From: Seison nebaliae
Taxonomy: Eukaryota; Rotifera; Pararotatoria; Seisonacea; Seisonidae
Length of the DNA: 42,572 nucleotides
Assembly: GCA_023231475.1 (NCBI GenBank)
Contig: JALJEE010000916.1
Location: 1-42,572, forward strand
Direction: 5' to 3'
Part shown: piece by piece, positions 23,785-37,700 of the stretch
Layout of the letters: each line of letters starts with the position of its first letter
Position numbering within the stretch: position 1 is the first letter of the stretch
Position numbers and translations under genes: made by a program
Notes under the pieces: generated by a model
Told to the model about the DNA's origin: nothing
Database searches by the model: none
Seen by the model: the letters and a program-made list of their open reading frames with translations, nothing else

Positions 23785-25134
23785 TTATTGGGACGTATAA
23801 GCAGATATGACAGAGATGGCAAAACCAAGAAGAATTCCAGTATGTTCACACAAAGTAATCCAAAGTCGTACGGTTCTTCCTGACTTCTGATCATTATCTT
23901 TGTTAGCTCGGAAATTATTGTAAAGTTTTTCTTTCTGTTTTCGTAATTCTGGCAACTGTTTTTCATATGAAATTTCCCATTTTTATACATACGGAAAATT
24001 GAGGTAGAATTGTATGAAATGTATAATTTTAATAAATTTTTAATGAACAAATCGAAATTTACTAACGACAGTTCCAAGTGCTATGTAGAAGAACATTCCT
24101 GCTGCGAATAGGAGGACATATTTATTAATCATATTCCACTTATGTCCTACCAATGAACCGATCAACATTCCGACATAACAACTCAATCCTGAAAATAAGT
24201 TCCAACGAACTGCTTGACACGGTTGCATACCAGAACTCAACAGAATTGCAAAGTCACCTAAAACGTTTGTTTGGAGAATGAAAATGAAAAACGCAACGAA
24301 TAAATTAAAACCTAATTCATGAGGTAATTCTTCAAAGAAGACTGCTATTGATACAAACAGACCAGTTTTCAATGAGGAATTGAATGATGTTCCAATTGCC
24401 AATCCATCAACAAAATTGTGTACAGAATCTCCAATTATAATGAGGTAACTACTACTACCAGGCGTGGAATGAGAATGTCCATGATCATCATTCTTTTCTC
24501 TTCTAATAATGTTCATTTCATGATCAGTTTCTGCTAATAAATTCTCTATAAATATAATTTTATGATAATTCATAGTAATGGTAAAAGATGGAAACCGTTT
24601 TGGTTATTTTGTTCTGTCATCGTTTTCTCATCATCCTAAATCCGAAAAACATGACACTGATGTAATGACAAAGGAAAAACTTTCTTTCTCGATCTCATGG
24701 CACAAATAATTTCATCCAATATGAGAAAGGCATAAACACCAAAACAAATGAATAGCAAACTGAAATTGGATATGGTTAAATTGGTACCTTCGACTAGACC
24801 CTGAAAGAATTGAATTACAACAATTGTCATTAAATCGCCTTCTAACCAAAGGTAATAAATGGAGGACGGCTGTTGAACTCAATGTCGCTACACTTAATCC
24901 TATTAAAGTTAGAATAATCCACGGGTAAATCCCAAACGTCATACATGGCGTCAATAACCATCCGAAAGCGCCGCAAGCATTGATGAGTGTAACAGCTGTA
25001 AAACTATATAGCAACACTGGAAATAAAAATAATATAATGAAGATGATGATATGTAAGAGATGATGAGACAGTTTCGAATTAGAAGGAGAATATTGAACAA
25101 TATATTAACCATATTTTAATAATGGTTTAGTCAT
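23785..25134 (-). CDS. ZIP metal transporter, SLC39A8/SLC39A14-like
   Basis: Imports Zn2+ (and in the ZIP8/14 group Mn2+, Fe2+, Cd2+) across the plasma or endosomal membrane. Seven exons in phase: 25134-25110, 25016-24847, 24800-24681, 24635-24596, 24545-24312, 24257-24067, 23955-23785; about 316 residues. TM4 carries HNFVDGLAIG (about 161-166) and TM5 carries EELPHELGD (about 190-198). The first position of this LIV-1 motif (HExPHExGD) is Glu, the signature of ZIP8 and ZIP14. A His-rich loop HGHSH (about 140-144) precedes TM4. HLLPL in TM2 and ALGTVLPEL near the C-terminus are also typical. The first coding exon is only MTKPLLKY plus one base, so the long N-terminal ectodomain of vertebrate ZIP8/14 is missing, unless upstream exons were overlooked. 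Tandem with, and upstream of, the chitin-binding gene. Confidence 0.88.
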
Positions 25135-25747
25135 TTCATTAATTTATTAATATTTCTTCACCTTTTCTTTATTATAGATGATAATTGTTAAATATTATTG
25201 TTGTCTTCTCTTGTTCATTGTTTGAGTGGTCGAAAGAAATATTAATGTGGAATTTGTAACTTAAAAAAATTTCTTCCTCTTTTTTTAACTTATAACTCTG
25301 AAATTCATATATATATCGTCAATATATAGGTACGTCCCACAATGAGAAGAATTTTATGTAAATAAGAATCGTATGTGTGGGAAATTTAAGTGAATTATTT
25401 TAATATCTTTCCGAAAATGAAACAATCTAATTTACTTTATTTATCTTCTCCAAATTATTACTTCGAAATATTAGAGAACTAAAATTTCTTATTAGTTTTA
25501 TTTTCAGTTGTTTTGAAATTAAACGAAAATTTCCTTCACTGGAAATTTATTAATAATCATTTACCAACCGTTTAATCTCAAATATTTCATTTCTCCATTG
25601 AACTTTAAATAAATTTTTATAATTTTTTATTTAAATGTTTTAATTAAATTTATTCTTTTACTTTTATGTATAATAAATATGTAATTTTTAATACATCCTT
25701 TGATTGCTGACATATATATTGATGTAAACGAATCGAACGATCTCTAA
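25135..25747. other. Spacer between dynein end and ZIP start
   Basis: 613 bases, very AT-rich, no coding frame recognised. It should contain the dynein 3' untranslated region and the ZIP promoter. An undetected 5' ZIP exon encoding a signal peptide would have to lie here. Confidence 0.5.
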
Positions 25748-28700
25748 TTAATCATCCAATTGACATAAGAGTGCTACTCCTCGTCCAATCCAATGTGATT
25801 CAGGATGTGCAGATGGCAATCTTACTGCAATAACAAAATTTGTTGAATGTCCAGTTGTTGATAATGTACCACGTCTTTCCGATGTCTTATAAACGGGTGA
25901 CACGTAAACTTCTTCTTCTGGCATATCTAGACGTTTAATCGGTTTAAACCAAATGACTGGCATCGGATCATATAATTTTTTGGGAGTTGATTCATCAATA
26001 GTGCGTTCCTTTCTATCCCATCGAGCACCTTCAATAAACAATCCATAAATATATGCACCTAAAATAAAAATGAATTGAATAATTAATTTTAAAAAGAAAT
26101 TTCACCATCATCAGGTGCACTTGTGGGTAACTGATCTTCCATTATTTCAAAAGTGAAAGTTAAGAGATCGATAGGGATCGTATATTTTCTTGCATAATTT
26201 TGCTGAACACCGGTAAGAAATGCTTGTGTAAAATAAAATCCAGAAAACCAAAAACATGGAGGCGCTCCAACATCATACCAATCCTTTTAAAATGATTTTA
26301 AAAGATTTATGAGAAAAATGAAACTTGAAGGAATTTAAGTCTGGCTAAGAAGTCGTTCACATAACTTCCCAATGGTTTTAGTGAGGGATATGATTTCTTC
26401 TTCCAAACTGATGGAATTTTCCCTTTCAACATCGATTCAGCAACATCTTCCAACTCATCAGACATTACAACTAAACCCTACAAACATATTAATCCCAGAA
26501 AAGGAAAATTAAGAAAAAGAAATAACTTTTATTGCTTTCCTTAAATCGATCAACGTCCTTCGAACAACATTCAGTAATTTATTGAATCTCACCATCTCTT
26601 GTACGAGGACGGTATTCATGCTTTGTGAATAATCGGTCGGATATTTTCGTAGAGCACTATCAATGTCGAAGTCATGAGGTAACCGAGTCAAAATATCAGC
26701 CGCCACTTCATCCAAAGTATCATCAGATGATTTACCTTCACCAGATGATGCATGTTTGGACTGATAAAAGAATAGATAAAATATTACGAATAAAAAGTGA
26801 AGAAAAATGTCAAATTAAATAAATTAAGCTTGAAAGAAAAAAATTGCTCATTTCTTAATTCACGTTCAGTTCAAAGATTCAAGGGAAACGGGGAAAAGTG
26901 GAAGAATAATAATCGATATTTTTGAAGGGGAAAATATAATGATTTTTCATACCATTCGAAAACGATTTTTTAATCTTAATTTATTCCATTTATTCATTTG
27001 AGATGATAATTTTAATTGTTTCATTAAAATTGGAATTCGAACATAGGAACTATAATCTCGCTTATCCGTCAAAATAAAATGAAATAAATATTAAATTGCA
27101 CTTAAATTACATGAAATTTCATAGGTTAATATTTCCAAAACATCCACTTCACTTTCTCTTTAACACATCGCAACACAAATTAATCGAGGGGGGCTTCAAA
27201 TTGTTTGGAGGTGAAGTTGATGAATCGAAAAACAAATAAAAATTTTAAAAATTTTTGGTGAAAAAGGAAGACAAAAAATATTTGAATGAAAATTTTCGTT
27301 TTGATATTCGTCCATTCTACCTCGTTGAACAGAAGAAGGATTAATCCCTAAATTAAACGTAATGGAGAATAACATAAAAAGGAAATTAAGGAGAATTCCG
27401 TCGAACGGAGAAAGATACAAAAACTTACTCGTTTCTATGAGAAATTGAGAAAGGAAATATGCGTTTTTGAGAGAGAAGAATTTAGAGTTATTGTACGAGA
27501 AAGATTCGAATGAAATAAGTGAAACTTGTGTAGACAAAATATTTTCGAATAAAATATAAGTCTCTTGTTGATCTTTGGTGATGTCAGCATTCTCATGCAT
27601 TCCAAATACATTGGGATGTGATACGATTGGTAATGTTCTGACATATTGCATATATTTCTCACCCTAATCATTATATTATAAAGAAATTTGAGAAAAGAAT
27701 AATAACATCTCCACTCTCGGGAACATAATATGTTCTATTTCCTGGTACTAGATAATATGGTTGATTGTCTTGGAAAAGATTTGTCGTATAATAATTCGCT
27801 AATAGAGTCTTTAATGTGCGACGGTCCCATTCTTCTGTAACGCGACCGCCATAATTGCATTCACCTGTTAAGTATAAGATTGCTTTATATTGAATTTCCT
27901 ATGTTAGGAGAAGTTTTTTCTATTATTAATTGTTCATAAGAATGATGGAAACTTGATAATCATCAAGGAACATATGAAGTTGTTGAACGGAAATTCTTAG
28001 ATCAGTTTCATTGAATTCATAAGGCGTATTCCAACCTAACGCTCCAAATTTCCTTCTTTCTTGAACGACAGCATGGAAGAAACATAAAGAAAATAATAAT
28101 CGCTGCCACGCCAACTACACAATGACTTTCAAATTTTAAGAAGAAATTTCAATAAAACCTGATTCTTACACGATTCATAAAAATCGGGATCGGAAATCGG
28201 GTCCATTAAATATGAACGAATAACATTATATCTCAATCCTTTGGGTGGTTCATTTGTCATTTTGACACCATTTTGTAAAACTGTTACAGGAAATATTTCA
28301 CTAGGATATGATGTTAACCAAAGACGGAAATCGGGATGAATCGTTTCCGGATTCAATTCTTCGCATAACTTCTCCAAAGTTGGCATCCAACTTGGAGCTA
28401 AATGACAATTTTGGAGGACGACCCATAATCCTTCTTTTACTGCTTGTTCGATCATTCGTCGAGCAATCGGTCCTTGTCCCTGTCCCAATGACAATGAATT
28501 CAACTTACTTCCACCAAATCCTTGATCATCAGCAAATTTGAGCAATGCAGCAGTTGGATCACTTCCAGGTGAAAGGAGAAAAATTAATGGAATTATCGAA
28601 TTCGAATCATTATAACAACGATTCAAATCGAATGGTGGTGGTTCTATGAATTTTTCACCTATTTTCACTTTGACAAATTCTTGTATTGCAGGAACTACTT

Positions 28701-31700
28701 TATCGGGTCGAAGAACACGCAAAATCATCAGACGTTGAAATTCATTAAAATTTCCTTGGTATGGATCGGGATAAGTTGCACTTTCCGGATTGAGTGAATC
28801 ATAAACTTCTTTCCATTGTTCTTTCAACTCAAGAAATTCCTTTCGAATTCCAGTGAAATTATCTAAATTGTCTAATCGACAAATCTCATCCCAAAATCGT
28901 GTTGGCAACCAAGTTGTTGGATTTGGATGAGGATTATCTAATCCGATACCTCCCGTAAGAAGAAATGCCCATTCTTTTTCATCGATTTCATCACGATGTT
29001 TCAACAGATTAATGCACAATGCAAATGAAAATAATAATTTGTCTTTCTCAAATAATGATCGACAAATATTTTCATATAGAGAGTAAGTGAAATAATTAGT
29101 CAGCGCAATCAATCGAACTTTTACGTCATCCGATTTTTCGGATTGATCGATGGCTGATATAAATAGATTGACGAACCAATTCAACGAATATTGATACATC
29201 GGTTCAATGTTGGCAAGATCGGCAATCGTAAAAAAAAGAATACTGGAATGAACAGAAATCGAAGTATAAGCACGACGTGCAATATCAATCTTTTCTTCCG
29301 TAGCTTCGGCAATTGTTTGTCGTTCAGTAATTTGGTTTGCTAAAACTTTCGATGAGGAAAGGATTTGGACGGCACTTTCATCCTCCAAAATATTTCCTTC
29401 AGATGATGATAATATTTGTAGAATTTTATCTTCGATGTCTTTCAATTGTTTCTTATTTTTAGCAGATTGAATAATTAGTGAATTCTTCTCTTCTTCCAAT
29501 TCTGGACGTTCTTTGGCAACAACAATTCCTAACAACTGATCCTCCAATCCTTCAGTTGTTATCATGAAATTTAACAAAGTTACTTTCACAGAAACTTCCG
29601 GCAAATAATGAGGATTACGATATTTAGTGGTAATATAAAATCGGAAATCTTCTGAATATTCGATGATGTTATCTCCCAATTTAATACAGAGACTTCCACT
29701 TTGTTTGAAAGTTTGTTTGAGTAAGAGCGGTTCTAATAATGGGTCTAATTCCTCTCCAATGTTCTCCAAAAGAATTGGATGGCCAAATTGAATACCATTC
29801 TCTAAATTCCTTACGTAGTCATGATCAGAAAATTTTATAATATGCAAATTATTAGTTTTCTCCATATTTTTCACCCATTTATTCGCTTGGCCTTGTGGAT
29901 CGATCATTAACGGCCATCGGTTAGAATTTCTATCAATTTTCATCATCATTATATGGGAAAATGGAAAAAAAAACTTCAGAATTATTGCATTCTCTATTGA
30001 GAAGGTATCGGCGGGTAAACCAGCTATATTCCAAGACCGTATCACTACCGGATCACCGATAGTCCGAATTAATGAGAAGTTAGCGGAATAAAGAATTTCT
30101 TTTTCCTGAATCAAATTTATCCAATCTTTCATTTGGGACTTTAACAAAAATGATTTCCAATTCAACTTAATTCGATTAAAATGTAACTTGTCTATAATTG
30201 GCAGTGAATGCGCCGAGATATGCAATTACACCCGATCCTACTAATACATCGCCTGTAACGAATACGAGTAGTTTACCTAAATCTTTTGCCATTTCAGTCC
30301 ATCGATTCTTCTCGCCACCTAAACCTCCAATCAATGCTTCGGCCCTTTCTAACGTTTGTTCACAAGCCACCACCTAAACAATATTGAAAAGTAGTTTTGA
30401 AATGAAAATTTTCAAAATTTAAACTTTCTTTTCATGCATATCTTTCTCTTCTTTGGCTGTGTCAAGTTTACGTTGTAAAGCAGCTAACTTCTCTTGAACC
30501 TCACGTAATCCAGCTCTCTTCTCTTCTAACGCAGCTTGGGCTGTCGCATATGTTTTCTCGGCATGAGCTAACTTCTCCTGGTGAGGCGCCACCATTCGAC
30601 GTACCCTAAACATAAACTTGAGAAGATTATGGGAGAAGAAAAATAAACTTTTCATATTCGTCCATTGCTCTTACCCATTTGCATAAACCTTCGGCAGCAG
30701 TAGAAGCAGTTTTAATTTTCTCGGGAACAAAATCAGGATTGGGTATATATTTCTCTCGAATAACTTTAATTAGATTCGGTGGAATATTGTTCTAAAAAAA
30801 GCAATATATAATCACAGGAATTATGGAATGTTGGTGAAAAACTTTGTCGAATTCTTTCAATTCTTGCAGGAATCCCATTTCTCCAAGTTTCTTTTTAGCC
30901 GGTCCCCAATAATCTTCTATTCTTTTTCCTGTTGCGTCAGGTACACGGTCCGGTTTAATACCTTTCAGTACCAGAACTGCTTCCATCGCTAATCGTACGC
31001 CAATTGGAGGAAAACGTAAAGTTTTAATTTCAGATATCGCCGTTTGTGTTACAGTATTCAAAGCGGCTTCAGCTCGTTCTTGAATTGGCAGTACTTTCTG
31101 CAAATCACTATCACATTGTTCTCGAATTTCTTTAGCTACTCTGGCTTGCTCGTTTGCCACTTCCTCATCTTTAGCCACCACTTTCTCTTTCTTAGCCACT
31201 TCTATTGATTCGTGTTCAATGTCTTGCATCATCGCATCGACTTTCTTACTTGCTTCTAACAACTTTGGTTGTAGTTGAGTTAACTCAACTTGCATTTCTC
31301 CAATCATCACGGCCGCATTATCCAACTTTTCCAAACCAATTTCATATCGACTCTTTTGAGTGATAATACTAGTTCGACTCTTGATGACAAGTGACTTGAA
31401 TATACTGATCAATTCGAGGTAACTTGTCGGTGTCACATAATTGTGTCGATCAGTTTCTTGCAAAAACTTTTTCGATAATTCCACAGTTGTTGTATGGAAT
31501 TTAATACAACAATCGACACATCCTTGTAATAATGCATCTGTTTCAAATTCGATTTCAGTAAAACTTTTATGAGCGACAGCTTCCAACGCTTCTTCAGGCC
31601 ATGCTTGAAACCAATTTATCGTACAACAATTAACCAATGAAGGAAATTTTCTTAATCTGGTACGAAATGCATCACCTATTGGCGACATACAAAGCATGAT

Positions 31701-34700
31701 GTGTAATTGGTCTCGACATCGTTGAATGAAAGCATTGAAGAGTGCAGTTGGAGAACCGTCACATTGTTGACTTTTATCTTTCAAACGATCTAATACTCTC
31801 ATTTTTTCACAGATTTCTGCTTTCTCGTCTGGTGGAAATAAATTTGGCACTTCACCTGCATTCAATAAATTACTAATATCTTCCAAGAATGATTCTAATT
31901 TTATTTGAGTATCGGAAAATATAAAGACACCATGTTGATCGGTTTCCGTTGATTTCCTGAGAATAATCTTTAAATCTTCTCGCCATTCATTAACACCATA
32001 AGATTTACTAATTTCCACTTGGAATTGTTCGTAATCGGCTAAATGTGCTGCTAAACGAGAAACGGATTGTCTTCCCGAACCTCCAACTCCGACTAACAAT
32101 CCGTGTGATCTGGGTGATTTTAAGATGCGACAAACACGACAAATATGTTGAATTGCAAAATTGAACATAACGAGATTCATCGGTTTCTTTGTTAAATTAT
32201 TGAATTCATCTAAATTCCTTTCAAGAATCTTCCTCAACTTTCCAATATCAGTAACTTCTTCATATCGATGTGTTTCACCCGTTTCATCATTGAAATCACA
32301 ATACAATAATGATTTCAAATCATTCTCACTGATACCATCCTGATCATCATGAATAAGATGATCGAATAAAACTTTAAAACTTTCTTTAAAGTGAATTGTC
32401 GTTCCACGAACAATATAATTGTACAACCAACTACGATCCTTATCATCAATTAATCGATCATAAAATACACGAAGAATTTCATGAATCGTCAATCTTTTCA
32501 TAGAACGTACATCTCTGCAACTTTCCGGTTCTGAAAGTAGAATGCCTTGAACGATACGAGAGAAATCTCTCAAGTTGAATAAATAATGCGACTTTGCTGG
32601 AGTTGGCAATAATTGGAGAGTTGATTGTTTATAGATATCGATCACCAAATCTACAATCATTCTTGACATATGTTTAAAGTCTTGTGAGAAATTCTTCATA
32701 TCTAAATGCCAATCGACAATCGTTTGGAAGATTCCTTTCATTGACGAATCATCAAATTCATTAATCGCCAACATATTGAAATGTCTAATAAATCTTTCCG
32801 TCACTGAATTTCGACCACCACCTGGTGGACCCATTGCCGTCAAAATTTGAATATCTTGCAGAACTAATTTCGTTTGATCTTTTCTGTCATACCAATTACC
32901 ATGATCGAGGAATTGTCTTAATAATTCGATTGGTGGTTGTGCACCATAAATTTCGATCTGTGGCATATTAACATCATCGATAAAGACGAGACTTTTGAAA
33001 TTTAAAGGTGGACCATAAATACCTTTTCGTCGTTTGTCTAATTTCGACATAATAATATCTTGAGTTTGATTGGCACTAGTTTGTGCGGAGAAATTAATGA
33101 TGATTACAGGTTTATATTCATTATTATTCGCATCATGAAGTAAATAATTTGTAATATATGAACTTTTACCAGTTCCCGTTGGACCAACTACCATTATCGG
33201 AATTTTCAATCTAACTAAACGATCAATAAGAAATTTATATCGAACTGTATCAATTGTGGGGACGATTATTTCACTGAATGTAATTCCTTTAGGTATAGGC
33301 GGTGATTCTTGTGCCGTTTTCGACCATGCTTCCCATGAACCACCACCTTCAGTAACTAATTTATACTGATAAATTAATGAATGATCAGAGAATGTTGATG
33401 TCTGAGGATATTGACAATTAAATTGTCGTTCTGGTGGTGCAATTGCAGTCAATTGACCAGTTGTATGGAATTCTCCTTCCGATATTCCTTCAATCATTAA
33501 TCGTCGAAAAAATACATCAAATTTCTCACGTGAAGGATTATCTAAACAACTTCCAAATGTCCATGTCATAGAAAAGAAGAACATACCATCGATAAGTGAT
33601 TGAATAGTTCCCGAATCGAAAGTTTTATATTGTGATTGATCCATAAATCCAGCTCGGTCTAATTCCGTGTTCATGAAATTCAACAACATATTTACCAAAT
33701 GCATATCAGATGTCGGTAACAATTCCTTCAAATGCATTCGTCTAATAAAATCGATGGACGGTTGCAAAAACCGACGAAATAATGCATCCACTTGTTTCTT
33801 CGTTGCTTCATGAAAGAATTCTGGTAATCGATTTCTCCACGACTGTATAATTGGAGCAAATCCTAATGACGCCGGTTCCATATAAATCATACCACATCTA
33901 GAAACAGTGGCTGGAGAAGCTTGTTCCAAATCCATCGGTTCGAAAATCATACTCATTTGTGGTGTCATTTGAATGATTTCTCCACTTGTCAAACACAATT
34001 TCTTATTGTCATCCAAAACTGTATTCAAATTTTCAATCCATACCGCATCAACCGGTCCATCGAATATTAACCATTTTCTGTCGGGTGAAGGATTGGTAGC
34101 AAATGCTCGATAAGACACCGCTAAAATCCCATCACTCCATTCGTGAGAAACTGCATCGAATTCTCCATATAATTGGCCCATCGTAATTGATTTTGGATTA
34201 ATGACTCTTATTTGTACTTTTTCATGATCATCTAGCAATTTCTTCTCATTAATAAGACCCAACGCTTCCGCTAATGTTCGATATGCAGTTGTCTTCCCAC
34301 CAAATGGCAATCCCACAATCATAAAGCCATGACGTACAATCATCATTTCATAGATTTGTTGTACTTTTTGTAAGAAGAAATCAGTTAACTGAAGATTATT
34401 CTTCTCACAAACTTCTTTCACTGCATCATTCAACACGTCATAATCAGGTTTTGGTAAATGAACTCCGGGAAATAAATCGGATGCAATTCCATCAAATAAA
34501 GGAAGATCATGAGATAAGAATTTAGGGAGATTTACATCGATAATCGAACGTAACATGAGAACTTCTTCATTCTCTTCAGGATATTTCAATTTTAGATTTC
34601 CTGCTGCTGTTAATACGGATTTGACAGCTCTCATACCATAATCATAATGATGTTGTGAAGACAATTGTTCCGAACATAAACGATACGTAGCAACAATCTT

Positions 34701-37700
34701 TACACTGAGTGGACGTGCATCTTTGAAACCGAAGGAATAAAGAACGATTTCAGAGATCATTGCATAATCAGGTACCATCATAGCAACCGGTCTAAAGAGT
34801 GCCTTCAAATTATCGGGTAATTCTGAACGTCCAGCATAACCAGGATTCATTGTAATAAAAACGGCACATGTTGGATCTAATTTGATGTCAGTTCCTTCGA
34901 AAATGATACGATCTGCTCCTCGTTGGACACCTCGTTGAATGGTGAGAATTTGTTGTGCTACTACAGACAATACTTCTAATTCGATACGATTGAATTCATC
35001 GAAGCATGACCATGCACCACAGGAAGCGAGACCTTTAAAGAATTTACCGAGTGCAATATAATCTAAACCATCTGAACAATTAAATACGACACATTGTTTG
35101 GCGACTGCCTTCGCTAAATCTTTTGTTGTTTCTGTTTTGCCAGTACCAGCAGGTCCTTCTGGTGCTCCTCCTAAATGTAAATGTAATGCACTGAATAATG
35201 TTCGATAACAACGATCAGTTAATGGTGTAATAACTAATCTTCCTGAATTACCAAGATATTCATATCCATAAGCTAATTGGGCATTGATCATTCGAGTAAC
35301 GAGTTCCTTATTTTCAATATAATATCTCATTTGTGATAACCAGGCAAAATCATTTTCTTTCGAAACCTTCTCCGCAATTATCGATACCAAAACATCTCTC
35401 GCATGTACATCGAGTACAACTAATGCTCCTAATGTCGTACGGTTTTGTTTCGACAATTTACCACGAACCAATTCGACAATTTCATTAATTTGTTTATTAT
35501 TCAATTCAAGATAAGTATTAAGAGCAGCTTCACCGCCTCGAATAGCTGCATGTACTAATTGCGTCCAATAATATTGAGAGACACAAAGAACCGCTTGACC
35601 CATCCAATTCTTTACCCATGATGTTCTCGCTGTTTTATCATAGGCATCGACTGATTCGAAAATAACTTCTCGTACTGAACGAATCATTTCATTCTCCAAT
35701 TCTAATAACCATTTTTCCACTTGTCCTCGAGCTTTCGATGTGTTGATGGACGCTTGTAATGGTACTTCTTCTCCTTCTGATGATATCATATGAGTGATAT
35801 CTAACGATGATGTAAAAGTGACGGAGGAGATACCTTCGAAACATTTTCGGAAATGTGGTTGTACTCGTGTTGGATCTTTTGTTTCTGATAAAATTTCTAA
35901 TAATTCATCATTCGATAAGAAGAAGAAACGTGGAAAGAATAATCGTTTCTTTTCCAAATATGCATTCAATCCTTTCAAAATCAATTCTAATAATTCGTTC
36001 GATTTCTGCAATTTCTCCAACATCTTCTCAATATGAATAATCTGCAAACAATGCTTATCGACGATTGCTAATTTCATTATCTCCTTCCAATGTTTGTCGA
36101 CGGTGGAGAATCGTCGTCCTTCTTCCGGCATTTGAGCCATAATATCTGGTGATGAAAATATCGGTTCGAGATATAACCAAGTCGATTGGACTTTTAACCA
36201 TTCGTCTAAAATGTCTTGTAATGACAATAAATTTGTTTCCCATTCTTCTAAATTTGCTTGGAATGGTTTAATGAATGGACTTCCTCTCATCGTTTGAGTT
36301 TTCACAATATGATCATCTAACAACATTTGTATTTCGTCTACCGACGATAAAATATGAGTTCCCGTTTCTCGATAAGGAACAATGACAAATTCCATTTCCA
36401 ACCATTCCTTCTGCATCTTATCTAATGCTTTCTCTAAAGAATATTCTTTGGAAGCCGCTTCGGATATTGGACGGAATTTCTCGACGAATTCAGTTAAATT
36501 CATATCAATAATTTTCGTCAATGTCGTCTCTTCATCGGGTTTGAATGGATATCCGATAATATTACTAATATGTTCCCAATGCCTTTCTCTCATTCCCGGA
36601 TTGAATAATGTTTGAATTAATGGTAAATGATCTTTAAATTCGTCAATATGTGATCGGATTTTCACTGCCATCTTTCGAGCTGCTGGTACATTTCCAAATT
36701 GTCTCTCCAACTTATACAATTGTCGCCAATAAGTACTGACATCTTGATCGACAGTATCCGGATCAACTTTCCTCATTGGACCTTCACGCCATTCTTTCTG
36801 TTTTGAACTGAATTCAACACCGATTTGATATAAACGTAAATATGGTTGAAGAATGTTCAATGTCTGCATTCGTAGAGGATAGGAAGATACTTCCCATTCG
36901 AATGCTTCTTCTTCCTTATTAAATTGATCAATACGATCTGCTGCTGCCACCAATTTCTGTTCTAATAATTGTGCTTTCTTATAATATCTTTGAATTTCCA
37001 TTAAATCACCATAAACTTCGAATTCATCCACCTGCTTCACATAACCATCCAATTCTTCTACGAATTTCTTCTTCTTTTCTATCAATTTCTCTTGGTAATG
37101 TGTCTCTCGTTCTGCAATGATCTCTCGATGTTGTTCGAAAACTTCTTTCATTCTTTCATGCCATAAAAATGTCTGATTATTCAAATTTATCTCCGATTGA
37201 GTAAATGTCACAAAATCAAGTAGAACACTCAAACGTTCTTTGGCTTGATACAATCGACGTTCCATATCCAACAGTGTTTTCTCTTCCGCATTTTTTACGA
37301 ATTCTCTTAACTCAACTAGTTCTGCCGTATCAGTTGGCGTTGTTAATGCTTTCTCTGCTATGAAATTATATTCATGACACAATCTAAAAATATTTGATTT
37401 CAACATTAAATAAGTTTAATTTAAGAAAATCATATTCTAAATTTAAAGTGTGAAAATTAGAGATTTAACTTTTAAAAATAAATTTAGAAAATTAGTTAGA
37501 AATGAAAAGAGTCTTAGTAGATTCGAAAAAATAAAGAAATTTAAATAAAAATGAAAATATTCCGATAAAGAGAAGACAACAATTGAATATGGAAAATCGA
37601 ACTTTTCATTCGCGACGACATGATCGTGTACCATTCTCTCCAACAATTTAGTGACACATCCATCGATACGTTTAGTTAATGATCTGATTAATTCTTCGTT

